Below, piece after piece: positions 1-6,653 of a stretch of DNA of 11,550 nt. This DNA comes from an uncultured Oscillospiraceae bacterium. Its GTDB lineage: Bacteria; Bacillota; Clostridia; Oscillospirales; Acutalibacteraceae. Numbering within the stretch: the first letter of the stretch is position 1; the number at the start of each line of letters is the position of its first letter. The notes beneath the pieces are model-generated. The model saw only the letters and a list, made by a program, of their open reading frames with translations, made no database searches and had not been told where the DNA came from. The translations under genes and the position numbers were made by a program. The DNA is taken from NCBI GenBank assembly GCA_900548085.1, contig URJF01000043.1:1-11550 (forward strand), in the 5' to 3' direction.

Positions 1-949
1 CCTGACCGTTTTTGATTGGTCCAAAATTAAAGCCGGTAGTATATTCTCTGTGACTCATTTTTTCCATCTCATCGAGTATCCATTGAGATGGCTTAAAATT
101 CTCCGGTCTGCCTGCGGCTATATATTCGTCAATGGCATTACGGTAAGCATATGTAACGATAGCTGTGTAATACTCACTCTTGGCTCTGCCCTCAATCTTA
201 AACGAATCAATACCTGCTCTGTCGAGCTCTGATATATGCTCTATCATACAGAGGTCACGGGAATTAAAGATATAAGTGCCGTTTTCATCCTGATTGATAG
301 GAAAATACTGACCGGGACGAGTTTCTTCAACAAGGTGATATTTCCACCTGCAAGGTTGAGCACAGTCGCCTCGATTTGCATCCCTGCCAACCATATAATC
401 TGACAAAATACATCTGCCACTAAAAGACATACACATAGCACCGTGAACAAAAACCTCAATTTCCAAATTGCTGTTTGTCTTGTCACGAATAGTCTTTATT
501 TCATCAAGTGATAACTCGCGAGCAGTAACTATTCTTTTTGCGCCTAACTCATACAGTGCATTAGCAGCCTGATAATTTACTATTCCAACCTGTGTGGACA
601 TATGAATATCAACATCCGGTGCGTATTTTTTTGCTAAGCTCAAAACACCCATATCGGCAATAATAAGAGCATCGACACCTAAGTCTGCAACATACCTAAG
701 ATATTCGGGTAAAACATCAATTTCGTTATTTCTGGGCAGAGTGTTACAGGTAAGGTATAACTTTTTGCCGGCTGAATGAACAAGCTCAACCGCAGTTTTA
801 AGTTCGTCCGCCTTGAAATTAGACGGATTTGTGCGCATACCAAACTGCTCACCGCCCACATATATAGCGTCGGCACCGAATTTCAGCGCCAACTTTAATC
901 TTTCCATATCTCCCGAAGGAGACAATAGTTCTAAAAATTGTTCACTCAT
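1..949 (-). CDS. Peptidase U32 family protein, TrhP/YrrO-like (C-terminus beyond window)
   Basis: The first 316 residues are visible; the C-terminal part lies beyond base 1. The U32 signature is clear at residues 165-183 (E-V-F-V-H-G-A-M-C, then S-G-R-C-I-L-S). Cys173, Cys180, Cys196 and Cys200 form the four-cysteine cluster of the family. The end of the visible part (HREYTTGFNFG, about 300-310) is typical of the YrrO/YegQ branch. Although named peptidases, characterised bacterial members (RlhA, TrhP) hydroxylate RNA. TrhP makes 5-hydroxyuridine at tRNA position 34 using prephenate-derived chemistry, and I infer that role here. The ATG at 949 follows the mltG stop by 2 bases, so the two are probably cotranslated. 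In Bacillus subtilis the mltG homologue yrrL also precedes U32 genes (yrrN, yrrO). The family is certain; the exact substrate is not. Confidence 0.92.
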   Translation of the reverse strand, partial: MSEQFLELLSPSGDMERLKLALKFGADAIYVGGEQFGMRTNPSNFKADELKTAVELVHSAGKKLYLTCNTLPRNNEIDVLPEYLRYVADLGVDALIIADMGVLSLAKKYAPDVDIHMSTQVGIVNYQAANALYELGAKRIVTARELSLDEIKTIRDKTNSNLEIEVFVHGAMCMSFSGRCILSDYMVGRDANRGDCAQPCRWKYHLVEETRPGQYFPINQDENGTYIFNSRDLCMIEHISELDRAGIDSFKIEGRAKSEYYTAIVTYAYRNAIDEYIAAGRPENFKPSQWILDEMEKMSHREYTTGFNFGPIKNGQ

Positions 950-951
950 AA

Positions 952-2184
952 TCAATATTCCAAATAAGGTGCATACGCAGCAACTTTTGACTTAAACTCC
1001 GAATAGGTTTTTGCAGTATAAAGATTTCCGTCAGTATCGTGGAAGAAGAACTTTGCACTGGAATCAGAGGGATACAATGCGGCCTTTATTGCAGCCATAC
1101 CGGGATTACAAATTGGTCCGGCCGGAAGTCCAACCACTGTAGAGGTAGTATTTGTGTTGTAATAAGCCATATAATAATCGGCAGTGTGAGATGAAGTAGA
1201 TGACAATGCCGGACTAACCTTATTGGTGATATAGTCAGAGGTTGACTGGCATCCGAGAGACGGATAGTTGACTGTATCCTTTAGTCTGTTATGGATAACA
1301 GCGGAAATATCTTTCATTTGGTCATTATTTGCCGCTTCTTTTTGGATAATGGAGGCAATAGTAAATACCTCATAATCTGTGTATCCAAGCTCTTTTGCAC
1401 GCTTACGGTACTTCCGCTTATATTTCTTGTCACCGTTCTCTAAGAATTTTTTGATAGTGCTTGCGGAACTTTCGCCAACATAAAATTCATAGGTATCGGG
1501 GAACATAAAGCCCTCAAGTCTGTAAGGAACCGAGTCCGATGCCTTCAAGTTAGATACAAGAGAATAAGTAAACTCTGTAGATTGAATAACCGAAAGCAAA
1601 GCCGATTTGTCGCATACATCATTTTCGGATAATTTTTCAACAATTTCCGGAACAGTATAGCCCTCTGGAAAAGTAAGAGAAATTGTCTCTTTGGCTGTAG
1701 TATCACCCTGTAATGTGACGAGCATACCCTCAAGTCCCATTTTTCCGTTAAGATAATAAACACCTGCGGCATACGGTCCGCCCAAACGAGACGATGTGAT
1801 AACCTTATCTCTGAATTTTACAAAAAACTTGCAGAAATTTTTACATTTAATAAGACCTTTATCGGCAAGCATATCAACGGCATCTGAACTGTCCTTAATC
1901 TCTTGAGTGAATGAAACCGTAACATTCGATTTAGTTTTGGTAATAGCCAAAATATCATTCATACAAAAAATTGCATATACAGATACAATCATAGACACAA
2001 CTATTACTACAATAAAGAAAACATATGTAGAGCCTGCACCCTTCTTCTTTTTCTTTTTTGTTTGAATAGCAGCGGCTGTACGATTTGTGTTTCTGTTAGC
2101 AGAAACATCGGATATTTCATTAGAAAAATAAATATCCTTTGTGTCACTCTTATTTTCGTTGGTATTAAAATCGAAATTATCCAT
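952..2184 (-). CDS. mltG: Endolytic peptidoglycan transglycosylase MltG (YceG-like)
   Basis: A 410-residue membrane-anchored lytic transglycosylase that cleaves nascent glycan strands and is thought to set strand length. The N-terminus is a hydrophilic cytoplasmic tail of about 50 residues ending in six lysines (43-48). One transmembrane segment follows at about 53-80, with the positive side in. The extracellular YceG domain carries LEGFMFPDTYEF (223-234), the catalytic-site segment IASIIQKEA (276-284) and the late motif GLPAGPICNPGMAAIKAAL (352-370). The first glutamate of the common E-x-E pattern is Gln281 here, while Glu283 is kept. The ATG at 2184 overlaps the upstream cyclo-ligase by 8 bases and is preceded by a consensus GGAGG (2190-2194) at 5-base spacing. 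The product is expected to work with penicillin-binding proteins and elongation factors; none of those genes is in the window. Confidence 0.95.
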   Translation of the reverse strand: MDNFDFNTNENKSDTKDIYFSNEISDVSANRNTNRTAAAIQTKKKKKKGAGSTYVFFIVVIVVSMIVSVYAIFCMNDILAITKTKSNVTVSFTQEIKDSSDAVDMLADKGLIKCKNFCKFFVKFRDKVITSSRLGGPYAAGVYYLNGKMGLEGMLVTLQGDTTAKETISLTFPEGYTVPEIVEKLSENDVCDKSALLSVIQSTEFTYSLVSNLKASDSVPYRLEGFMFPDTYEFYVGESSASTIKKFLENGDKKYKRKYRKRAKELGYTDYEVFTIASIIQKEAANNDQMKDISAVIHNRLKDTVNYPSLGCQSTSDYITNKVSPALSSTSSHTADYYMAYYNTNTTSTVVGLPAGPICNPGMAAIKAALYPSDSSAKFFFHDTDGNLYTAKTYSEFKSKVAAYAPYLEY

Positions 2185-2767
2185 TTTTACCTCCGTTGTT
2201 ATAACTGATTATATTATCTTCTGTGATAAGGTAATTTACTTTTTTATCATATCTGCCCACAGGCAGTTTTTCTTCAATAAGGGTATTATAACACAAACCC
2301 ACGGAAATAAAAGTAAATTTTTCTAAAACTCTGTCATAATAGCCTTTTCCGTAACCGAGACGATATCCAAAACGGTCGAAAGATAATCCGGGAACTATAA
2401 TGAGCGTGTTATCATCCGGCACGGCTATTTTACATTTGGTTATATCCGGCTCACGAATACCGAAAGAGCCGGTAATTAAGTCATCAAATGAATTGATATA
2501 ATAAAAACTCATATTACCGTCTTTGTCGGTGCAGTACGGTAATGCAATTTTTTTATTATCATCGAGTGCAGTTGATATAATCAGGTCGGTATTTATTTCA
2601 TTATTCAAAGCTGCATAAGCAAAAATACAACTTGCATTCTTATACAATTCGGTATGTAAAAACGACATACATATCCGGCGATCAAGATTACATTTTTGCT
2701 TAATTTCTTTTCGCCTTGATTTTAATATTTTTCTATATTCTGCTTTGGATAGTGCGTTTGATTTCAT
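2177..2767 (-). CDS. 5-formyltetrahydrofolate cyclo-ligase (5-FCL/MTHFS family)
   Basis: A cytoplasmic enzyme that converts 5-formyl-THF to 5,10-methenyl-THF at the expense of ATP, recycling an inhibitory folate into the one-carbon pool. From the ATG at 2767 it has 196 residues, the usual family length. It shows the basic N-terminal helix (KAEYRKILKSRR, 8-19), NNEINT (55-60), GIREP (103-107), the family signature PGLSFDRFGYRLGYGKGYYD (126-145) and VNYLITED (187-194 region). A GTG at 2782 would add five residues but lies on the last base of the AGGAG motif, so I prefer ATG 2767, which matches the usual family start. It overlaps the DJ-1 gene by 35 bases. Its last codons (N-G-G-K-N-G) contain the ribosome binding site of mltG. 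Link to the operon: its product feeds thymidylate and purine synthesis, which fits tmk and dnaG upstream. Confidence 0.94.
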   Translation of the reverse strand: MKSNALSKAEYRKILKSRRKEIKQKCNLDRRICMSFLHTELYKNASCIFAYAALNNEINTDLIISTALDDNKKIALPYCTDKDGNMSFYYINSFDDLITGSFGIREPDITKCKIAVPDDNTLIIVPGLSFDRFGYRLGYGKGYYDRVLEKFTFISVGLCYNTLIEEKLPVGRYDKKVNYLITEDNIISYNNGGKNG

Positions 2768-3275
2768 CAGCCAGTTCTTCACTCCTAAGCTTTTTGACTA
2801 TCTCAAGTCCAAATTCGATACATACGCCGGCACCTTTTGCCGTTATAAAGTTACCGTCGGAAACAACATAATTTTCGGATATTTTTGCTCCGGAAAGGGC
2901 GTCTTCAAAACCGGGAAAGCATATAGCCTCTTTGCCATCAAGAAGTCCCTTATGTCCGAGAATTGACGGGGCGGCACAAATAGCACACACCGGCACATTA
3001 ACAGAAACCGCATTATCTATTGCCGACTGTACCTTTTCGTTGTTTTCAAGGTTGATGGTACCCGGCATACCGCCCGGCAAAACCACAGCCTCAACATCAT
3101 AAAAATCAAACTCATCAATAGTTATATCGGCTGTAACAGTAACACCACAGGAGGACTTTACGGTTTTACCTGTAACGCCGACTGTTTTTGTGTCAACTTT
3201 TGCTCTGCGGAGTACATCAACAGGAGCAAGTGCCTCAATAATTTCAAATCCGTCTGCTAAAAAAACATAAACCAT
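2733..3275 (-). CDS. DJ-1/PfpI (ThiJ) family protein
   Basis: A 180-residue single-domain protein of the glutamine-amidotransferase-like DJ-1/PfpI superfamily. The nucleophile elbow is AIC100AAPSIL, with the partner glutamate at Glu14 (D-G-F-E-I-I-E, equivalent to Glu18 of human DJ-1). The PGGMPGT turn is at 67-73. This matches the DJ-1/YajL branch more than the PfpI protease branch. Reported activities for the branch (glyoxalase, deglycase, redox-sensing chaperone) are debated, so no reaction is assigned. The ATG at 3275 lies 2 bases after the GNAT stop; an AAGGAG is visible about 11 bases upstream. The 3' end overlaps the start of the cyclo-ligase gene. It is probably a cytoplasmic stress or metabolite-damage protein carried in the operon. 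Confidence 0.93.
   Translation of the reverse strand: MVYVFLADGFEIIEALAPVDVLRRAKVDTKTVGVTGKTVKSSCGVTVTADITIDEFDFYDVEAVVLPGGMPGTINLENNEKVQSAIDNAVSVNVPVCAICAAPSILGHKGLLDGKEAICFPGFEDALSGAKISENYVVSDGNFITAKGAGVCIEFGLEIVKKLRSEELADEIKRTIQSRI
2782..2786 (-). promoter_or_regulatory. Ribosome binding site of the 5-FCL gene, deciding its start
   Basis: AGGAG on the minus strand lies inside the end of the DJ-1 gene. It is 14 bases from the ATG at 2767, which is longer than usual. The in-frame GTG (2780-2782) shares the last G of the motif and so cannot use it. The start is therefore ATG 2767, possibly helped by translational coupling with the overlapping DJ-1 gene. Confidence 0.5.
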
Positions 3276-3277
3276 AA

Positions 3278-3736
3278 CTATAATTCTCCTTCATAAATAA
3301 GTGCAATAGGTCGCTCTAATTCGCAACCTTCAAATAAATACTCTGTTATTTCTTCCGTTTGATTAAAACATATTTCATCTACGCTTATGGCAAATCGGAA
3401 ACCTCGCTTTTTATAATACTCTATAAGCCATTCCTCTGCCGGAATCAAACAAAGCCTCTGAAAGTTTTTCTTGGCATAATCGAGCAGTTCTGTCATACAG
3501 CCTTGTTTTCTGTAATCGGCATTGGTACAAGCAGCATAAATATACCGAGCCGGTTTGCCGACCACAGTACAGCTTACAAGAAACATCATAGAAACAAGGT
3601 GTCCGTCGGCATACACGCCCACACACTGTGAATCATTACAATTTTCGAGGAAGTATTTTATTTCCTTTTCAGAGTCTCCGAAAGTATCTTTCCATAAAGA
3701 AACAATGTCGTTTTGTTCAACGTTTGTACTAACCAT
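3278..3736 (-). CDS. GNAT family N-acetyltransferase
   Basis: A 152-residue protein with the compact GNAT fold. An N-terminal helix region (VSLWKDTFGDSEKEIKYFL, 12-30) is followed by the beta strands GVYADGHLVSMMFLV (40-54) and RYIYAACTNADYRKQGCMTELL (64-85). In the latter, R-K-Q-G-C-M (76-81) is the acetyl-CoA pyrophosphate loop (pattern R/Q-x-x-G-x-G/A, here ending in Met). A later segment, IPAEEWLIEYYKKRGF (98-113), is the usual motif B end, 'YYKKRGF'. The substrate is unknown. The ATG overlaps the end of the DUF2156 gene by 8 bases with only a weak Shine-Dalgarno, so it probably depends on coupling. Being paired with another acyltransferase-fold protein suggests a shared substrate or pathway, but that is inference. 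Confidence 0.88.
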   Translation of the reverse strand: MVSTNVEQNDIVSLWKDTFGDSEKEIKYFLENCNDSQCVGVYADGHLVSMMFLVSCTVVGKPARYIYAACTNADYRKQGCMTELLDYAKKNFQRLCLIPAEEWLIEYYKKRGFRFAISVDEICFNQTEEITEYLFEGCELERPIALIYEGEL

Positions 3737-4628
3737 TATAGACTGCCAATCCTTTTTTCAGCCATATCTCAGGATAATAGGACTGCTTTGCCTTTCGTAA
3801 TCCTTCAAGGCCTAAGTCCTCTTCCCTATTCACCCATTCATAAGACATTAAACAATTCTTAGTAAATTCTTGGTTAATTATTGTATAAGCCCCATTCATT
3901 TCCGGTGGAGCCTTTTCAAAATGAGTTACGAAGCACTTTCCGTTTTTCATGCCCTCGCCGACAGTATATGCCACTACATCGCCGTCCACACGAATCACTC
4001 CGCCGACAAGCTCAAGCTCCTTAAAATACTGAAAAGAATTTAGTACAGCCTCAAATTCAAAGGAATAATCGGAATCGTTTTCATCCTTTTCCTCAATCCA
4101 CTTTGTATGCAAAGCAATACACTCATCAATATTTGATTCATCTATGGTCTCAAATGACCAATCCGGATATGTGCGCTTAAAGTTGGAAATATGATTTCGT
4201 TTTGAATGATATTTTTTTCCGCTCAATGACGCCATTTTTTCTACAGAATAGATATAATCAAAATTGCCGTCATCAAATGTAAAAGTAAACTTATCGTCAT
4301 CATAACAAGACTTAATCTTAGCAACATACGACTCTGTTATGCCGTAAATTCGAAAAGGGTGTCCTTCGTCAATACAAGTGGCAATTATGGCGTCCAATGC
4401 TTCTCTAAAATCTCCCTGACCGATAGGTACCGAATATGAATAATCCTCAGGTTCTCTGCCCCATCTGATAATCAAAAAATCTTTGTAATGGCAAATGCGT
4501 GTAAAATACGAAGTAGACCAAATAAACAAATTTCCGAATGTGTACTCGCAATTATAGCTCTCGCAATGCAAAAGACATTCGTCAACCCACATTTTGTCGG
4601 CTAATTCTGCCTTTTTAAATTCAAGCAT
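3729..4628 (-). CDS. DUF2156 protein (phosphatidylglycerol lysyltransferase C-terminal-like domain)
   Basis: A 299-residue soluble protein made of the tandem GNAT-like domain found at the C-terminus of MprF lysyl-PG synthases. No MprF membrane flippase part is present. Family motifs are KKYHSKRNHISNFKRTYP (138-155), FVTHFEKAPPEMNGAYTIIN (233-252) and WVNREEDLGLEGLRKAKQSY (265-284). MprF relatives move amino acids from aminoacyl-tRNA onto lipids. Stand-alone DUF2156 proteins in Clostridia are mostly uncharacterised, so lipid aminoacylation is only one possibility; peptide or small-molecule acylation is another. There is no transmembrane segment. The ATG at 4628 overlaps tmk by 8 bases, with GAGG about 9 bases upstream, and the gene in turn overlaps the GNAT gene. 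Family assignment is firm; function is open. Confidence 0.9.
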   Translation of the reverse strand: MLEFKKAELADKMWVDECLLHCESYNCEYTFGNLFIWSTSYFTRICHYKDFLIIRWGREPEDYSYSVPIGQGDFREALDAIIATCIDEGHPFRIYGITESYVAKIKSCYDDDKFTFTFDDGNFDYIYSVEKMASLSGKKYHSKRNHISNFKRTYPDWSFETIDESNIDECIALHTKWIEEKDENDSDYSFEFEAVLNSFQYFKELELVGGVIRVDGDVVAYTVGEGMKNGKCFVTHFEKAPPEMNGAYTIINQEFTKNCLMSYEWVNREEDLGLEGLRKAKQSYYPEIWLKKGLAVYNG

Positions 4629-5292
4629 TTTGTAATTCCTCTTTTACTAATTCAATAACGGTATTGTGTATTTGCTCAATAGAGAGCGGTTGGCTGCCGG
4701 AAGCACAAGGTACTATCTTCCAGCCCTGTCTCTCAGCTGCATAAATAGCAGCACGGCGACAGTTCTGCAAATATGTTACATCAGCCTCGTGTACATCTTT
4801 TTTGTTTTCATCTCCGTTATAACGAGAAGTCATCAGTCGTTGAGAAATTTCAACCGGCATATCCAAAAAGATAACCAAATCCGGTTTAGGAATACCAATC
4901 TTGTTATATTCAAAATCTGCACTCCAATCAAGATACTCGTCCCACTTTGATTTTTCAATCTTTTCCATTTGATAAATAGAATTGGAAGTTGCATAGCGGT
5001 CAGCCAAAATCAAAGTACCGCTGTCATAATCTGATTTCCAGCCTAATTTGTATGACGCAAAGCGATCGACAGCATAAAAAGCTCCTGCCGCATAAGCATT
5101 AACATCATCTGCACTACTGCCGAATTCTCCACCGAGATACATCTTTACCAGTGTACTGGAAGGGCTGTCATAATCCGGCAATTTTATCTTTTTATATTTA
5201 ATATTTTCTGAAGAAAAATACTCTTCGAGCAAGGCAGTTTGCGTTGATTTCCCGCAACCGTCAAGTCCCTCAATAATTATCAATCTTGACAT
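4621..5292 (-). CDS. tmk: Thymidylate (dTMP) kinase
   Basis: A 223-residue nucleotide kinase that phosphorylates dTMP to dTDP, a step towards dTTP. The P-loop is GLDGCGKST (9-17). DRY (98-100) with the following S-N-x-I-Y-Q segment is the substrate-side motif. VIFLDMP (140-146) is the strand ahead of the lid. The lid region is R-L-M-T-S-R-Y-N-G-D-E-N (152-163), followed by KDVHEAD. The lid and the DRF at 76-78 differ from the Escherichia coli enzyme and resemble a clostridial tmk group. A broader deoxynucleoside monophosphate kinase activity cannot be excluded. ATG 5292 lies 13 bases inside the DUF896 gene; GGAG and AGAG motifs precede it. Usual partners such as holB are not next to it; instead it sits in the dnaG-rpoD transcription unit. 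Confidence 0.9.
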   Translation of the reverse strand: MSRLIIIEGLDGCGKSTQTALLEEYFSSENIKYKKIKLPDYDSPSSTLVKMYLGGEFGSSADDVNAYAAGAFYAVDRFASYKLGWKSDYDSGTLILADRYATSNSIYQMEKIEKSKWDEYLDWSADFEYNKIGIPKPDLVIFLDMPVEISQRLMTSRYNGDENKKDVHEADVTYLQNCRRAAIYAAERQGWKIVPCASGSQPLSIEQIHNTVIELVKEELQNA

Positions 5293-5498
5293 TTATCTCT
5301 TTTCTCCAACTTTTTCTTTGAGCCATCCGGCTCAACAATATATGTGTTTTCGAGCTGACCGACCAAACTTGCTTTTACGCTGTCGATATATTCTCGACGA
5401 AGCATAGCCTGCTCAATTCTTTCTTCTTTTGTCAATCCTTCCGGTGATTTTTCTTTATGTGCAAGTTCATTTATCCTTGCAAGTTTTTCTTTATTCAT
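5280..5498 (-). CDS. DUF896 family protein (UPF0291, YnzC-like)
   Basis: A 72-residue small, highly charged protein that matches the DUF896 family. The N-terminal two-helix hairpin (KLARINELAHKEK, 5-17, then LTKEERIEQAMLRREYI, 22-38) leads to a short tail (YIVEPDGSKKK). Bacillus subtilis YnzC is the family reference, encoded in the SOS-induced yneA-yneB-ynzC operon; its molecular role is not established. Here the start codon shares one base with the rpoD stop (TGATG), so it should be made by reinitiation after sigma factor synthesis. Its end overlaps tmk by 13 bases. The gene is short, but its clear similarity to YnzC and its place in the run make it real. No SOS box is visible next to it. 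Confidence 0.9.
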   Translation of the reverse strand: MNKEKLARINELAHKEKSPEGLTKEERIEQAMLRREYIDSVKASLVGQLENTYIVEPDGSKKKLEKRDKCQD

Positions 5499-6637
5499 CA
5501 GTCTAAAAAGTCCTTCAATTTTTTACTTCTGCTGGGATGGCGGAGCTTTCTAAGTGCCTTAGCCTCAATCTGTCTGATACGCTCACGGGTAACATTAAAC
5601 TCTTTTCCAACTTCTTCGAGAGTCTTTGGATTTCCATCATCGAGGCCGAAACGCAGTCTCAATACCTTTTCTTCTCTCGGTGTAAGTGTTTTTAGCACAT
5701 CGGTAAGCTGTTCTTTGAGTAAGCTCATAGATGCTGCATCTGCCGGAGCAAGAGCATCATCATCGGGGATAAAGTCACCGAGATGTGAATCCTCCTCCTC
5801 ACCGATAGGAGTCTCGAGAGATACCGGCTCTTGTGCTACTCTAAGTATCTCACGCACCTTGTCCACAGGCATATCGAGCAATTCTCCGATTTCTTCCGGA
5901 GTGGGTTCTCTGCCGTTTTGATGCAAAAGCTGAGAGTTTGCTTTTTTTACTTTATTTATAGTTTCTACCATATGAACAGGAATACGAATTGTTCTCGCTT
6001 GATCCGCAATGGCACGAGTGATAGCTTGTCTAATCCACCATGTAGCATAGGTAGAGAACTTAAAGCCCTTTGTATAGTCAAACTTATCTACAGCTTTAAT
6101 AAGACCGAGATTGCCCTCTTGGATAAGATCAAGGAATTGCATGCCTCTGCCTACATATCTTTTAGCGATACTGACAACAAGACGCAGGTTAGCCTCAGCA
6201 AGACGTTTCTTAGCAACAGGGTCATTATCGGCGATTTTTATAGCAAGCTCAATTTCTTCTTCAGCACTAAGAAGCGGGATTCTGCCGATTTCCTTAAGAT
6301 AAACCTTAACAGGATCATCCATTGCGGCATTATCATTTACTGCAACAGTTTCTGCGGCGTCGGTCTCCTTAGGGAGATCTACCTCAAGGGTGATACCGTC
6401 CAAAGTTTCTGCTGAAAAGTCATCAATAATATTGATATTTGCCGCATCAATCATATCATTGAGTTTTTCAAGTTCATCTACATCCAAATCAAGCTCAACA
6501 ATAAGATTATCTATTTCCTGAGCTGTCAAATGTCCGGATGCCTTACCTTTTTCTATTACCTTTTTGAAGGCATTTTGCTTTTTTTCTTCAGCAGGAGAAA
6601 GTGTCTGCTGCTCTTTTGGTTGTTCTTTTTTTTCCAT
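5498..6637 (-). CDS. rpoD: RNA polymerase primary sigma factor RpoD/SigA
   Basis: A 379-residue housekeeping sigma-70 factor. Region 1.1 is at about 15-70. Region 1.2 is DPVKVYLKEIGRIPLLSAEE (108-127). There is no long non-conserved insertion before region 2 (NLRLVVSIAKRYVGRGMQ, 150-167; FLDLIQEGNLGLIKAVDKFD, 168-187). The -10 recognition helix contains TYATWWIRQAI (196-206). Region 3 covers about 215-300. Region 4.2, with the -35 helix, is TLEEVGKEFNVTRERIRQIE (339-358). The length is that of Bacillota SigA. ATG 6637 is preceded by GAGGAGAATAACCT and lies 16 bases after dnaG. The start is followed by a run of eight A (codons 2-4, M-E-K-K), which could allow slippage. It is the third gene of the dgt-dnaG-rpoD core. 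Confidence 0.98.
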   Translation of the reverse strand: MEKKEQPKEQQTLSPAEEKKQNAFKKVIEKGKASGHLTAQEIDNLIVELDLDVDELEKLNDMIDAANINIIDDFSAETLDGITLEVDLPKETDAAETVAVNDNAAMDDPVKVYLKEIGRIPLLSAEEEIELAIKIADNDPVAKKRLAEANLRLVVSIAKRYVGRGMQFLDLIQEGNLGLIKAVDKFDYTKGFKFSTYATWWIRQAITRAIADQARTIRIPVHMVETINKVKKANSQLLHQNGREPTPEEIGELLDMPVDKVREILRVAQEPVSLETPIGEEEDSHLGDFIPDDDALAPADAASMSLLKEQLTDVLKTLTPREEKVLRLRFGLDDGNPKTLEEVGKEFNVTRERIRQIEAKALRKLRHPSRSKKLKDFLD

Positions 6638-6653
6638 AGGTTATTCTCCTCAT

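Noticed and set aside
244..486. Minus-strand open frame of 80 codons with hydrophobic stretches
   Set aside because: It lies in another frame inside the U32 gene, across the cysteine motif that is clearly coding in the chosen frame.
2041..2070. Lysine codon stretch in mltG as a phase-variable repeat
   Set aside because: The tract is a mix of AAA and AAG codons, not a pure homopolymer or unit repeat, and positive residues before a transmembrane segment are expected.
5457..6415. Two open frames (154 and 194 codons) on the plus strand opposite rpoD
   Set aside because: Both lie antisense to unmistakable sigma-factor sequence, and their serine- and isoleucine-rich composition is that of reverse-complement shadows.
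6501..6529. TTGACA on the minus strand inside rpoD as an internal promoter
   Set aside because: No acceptable -10 lies at 16-18 bases spacing (TCTTAT at best), and the sequence codes for conserved region 1.1 residues.
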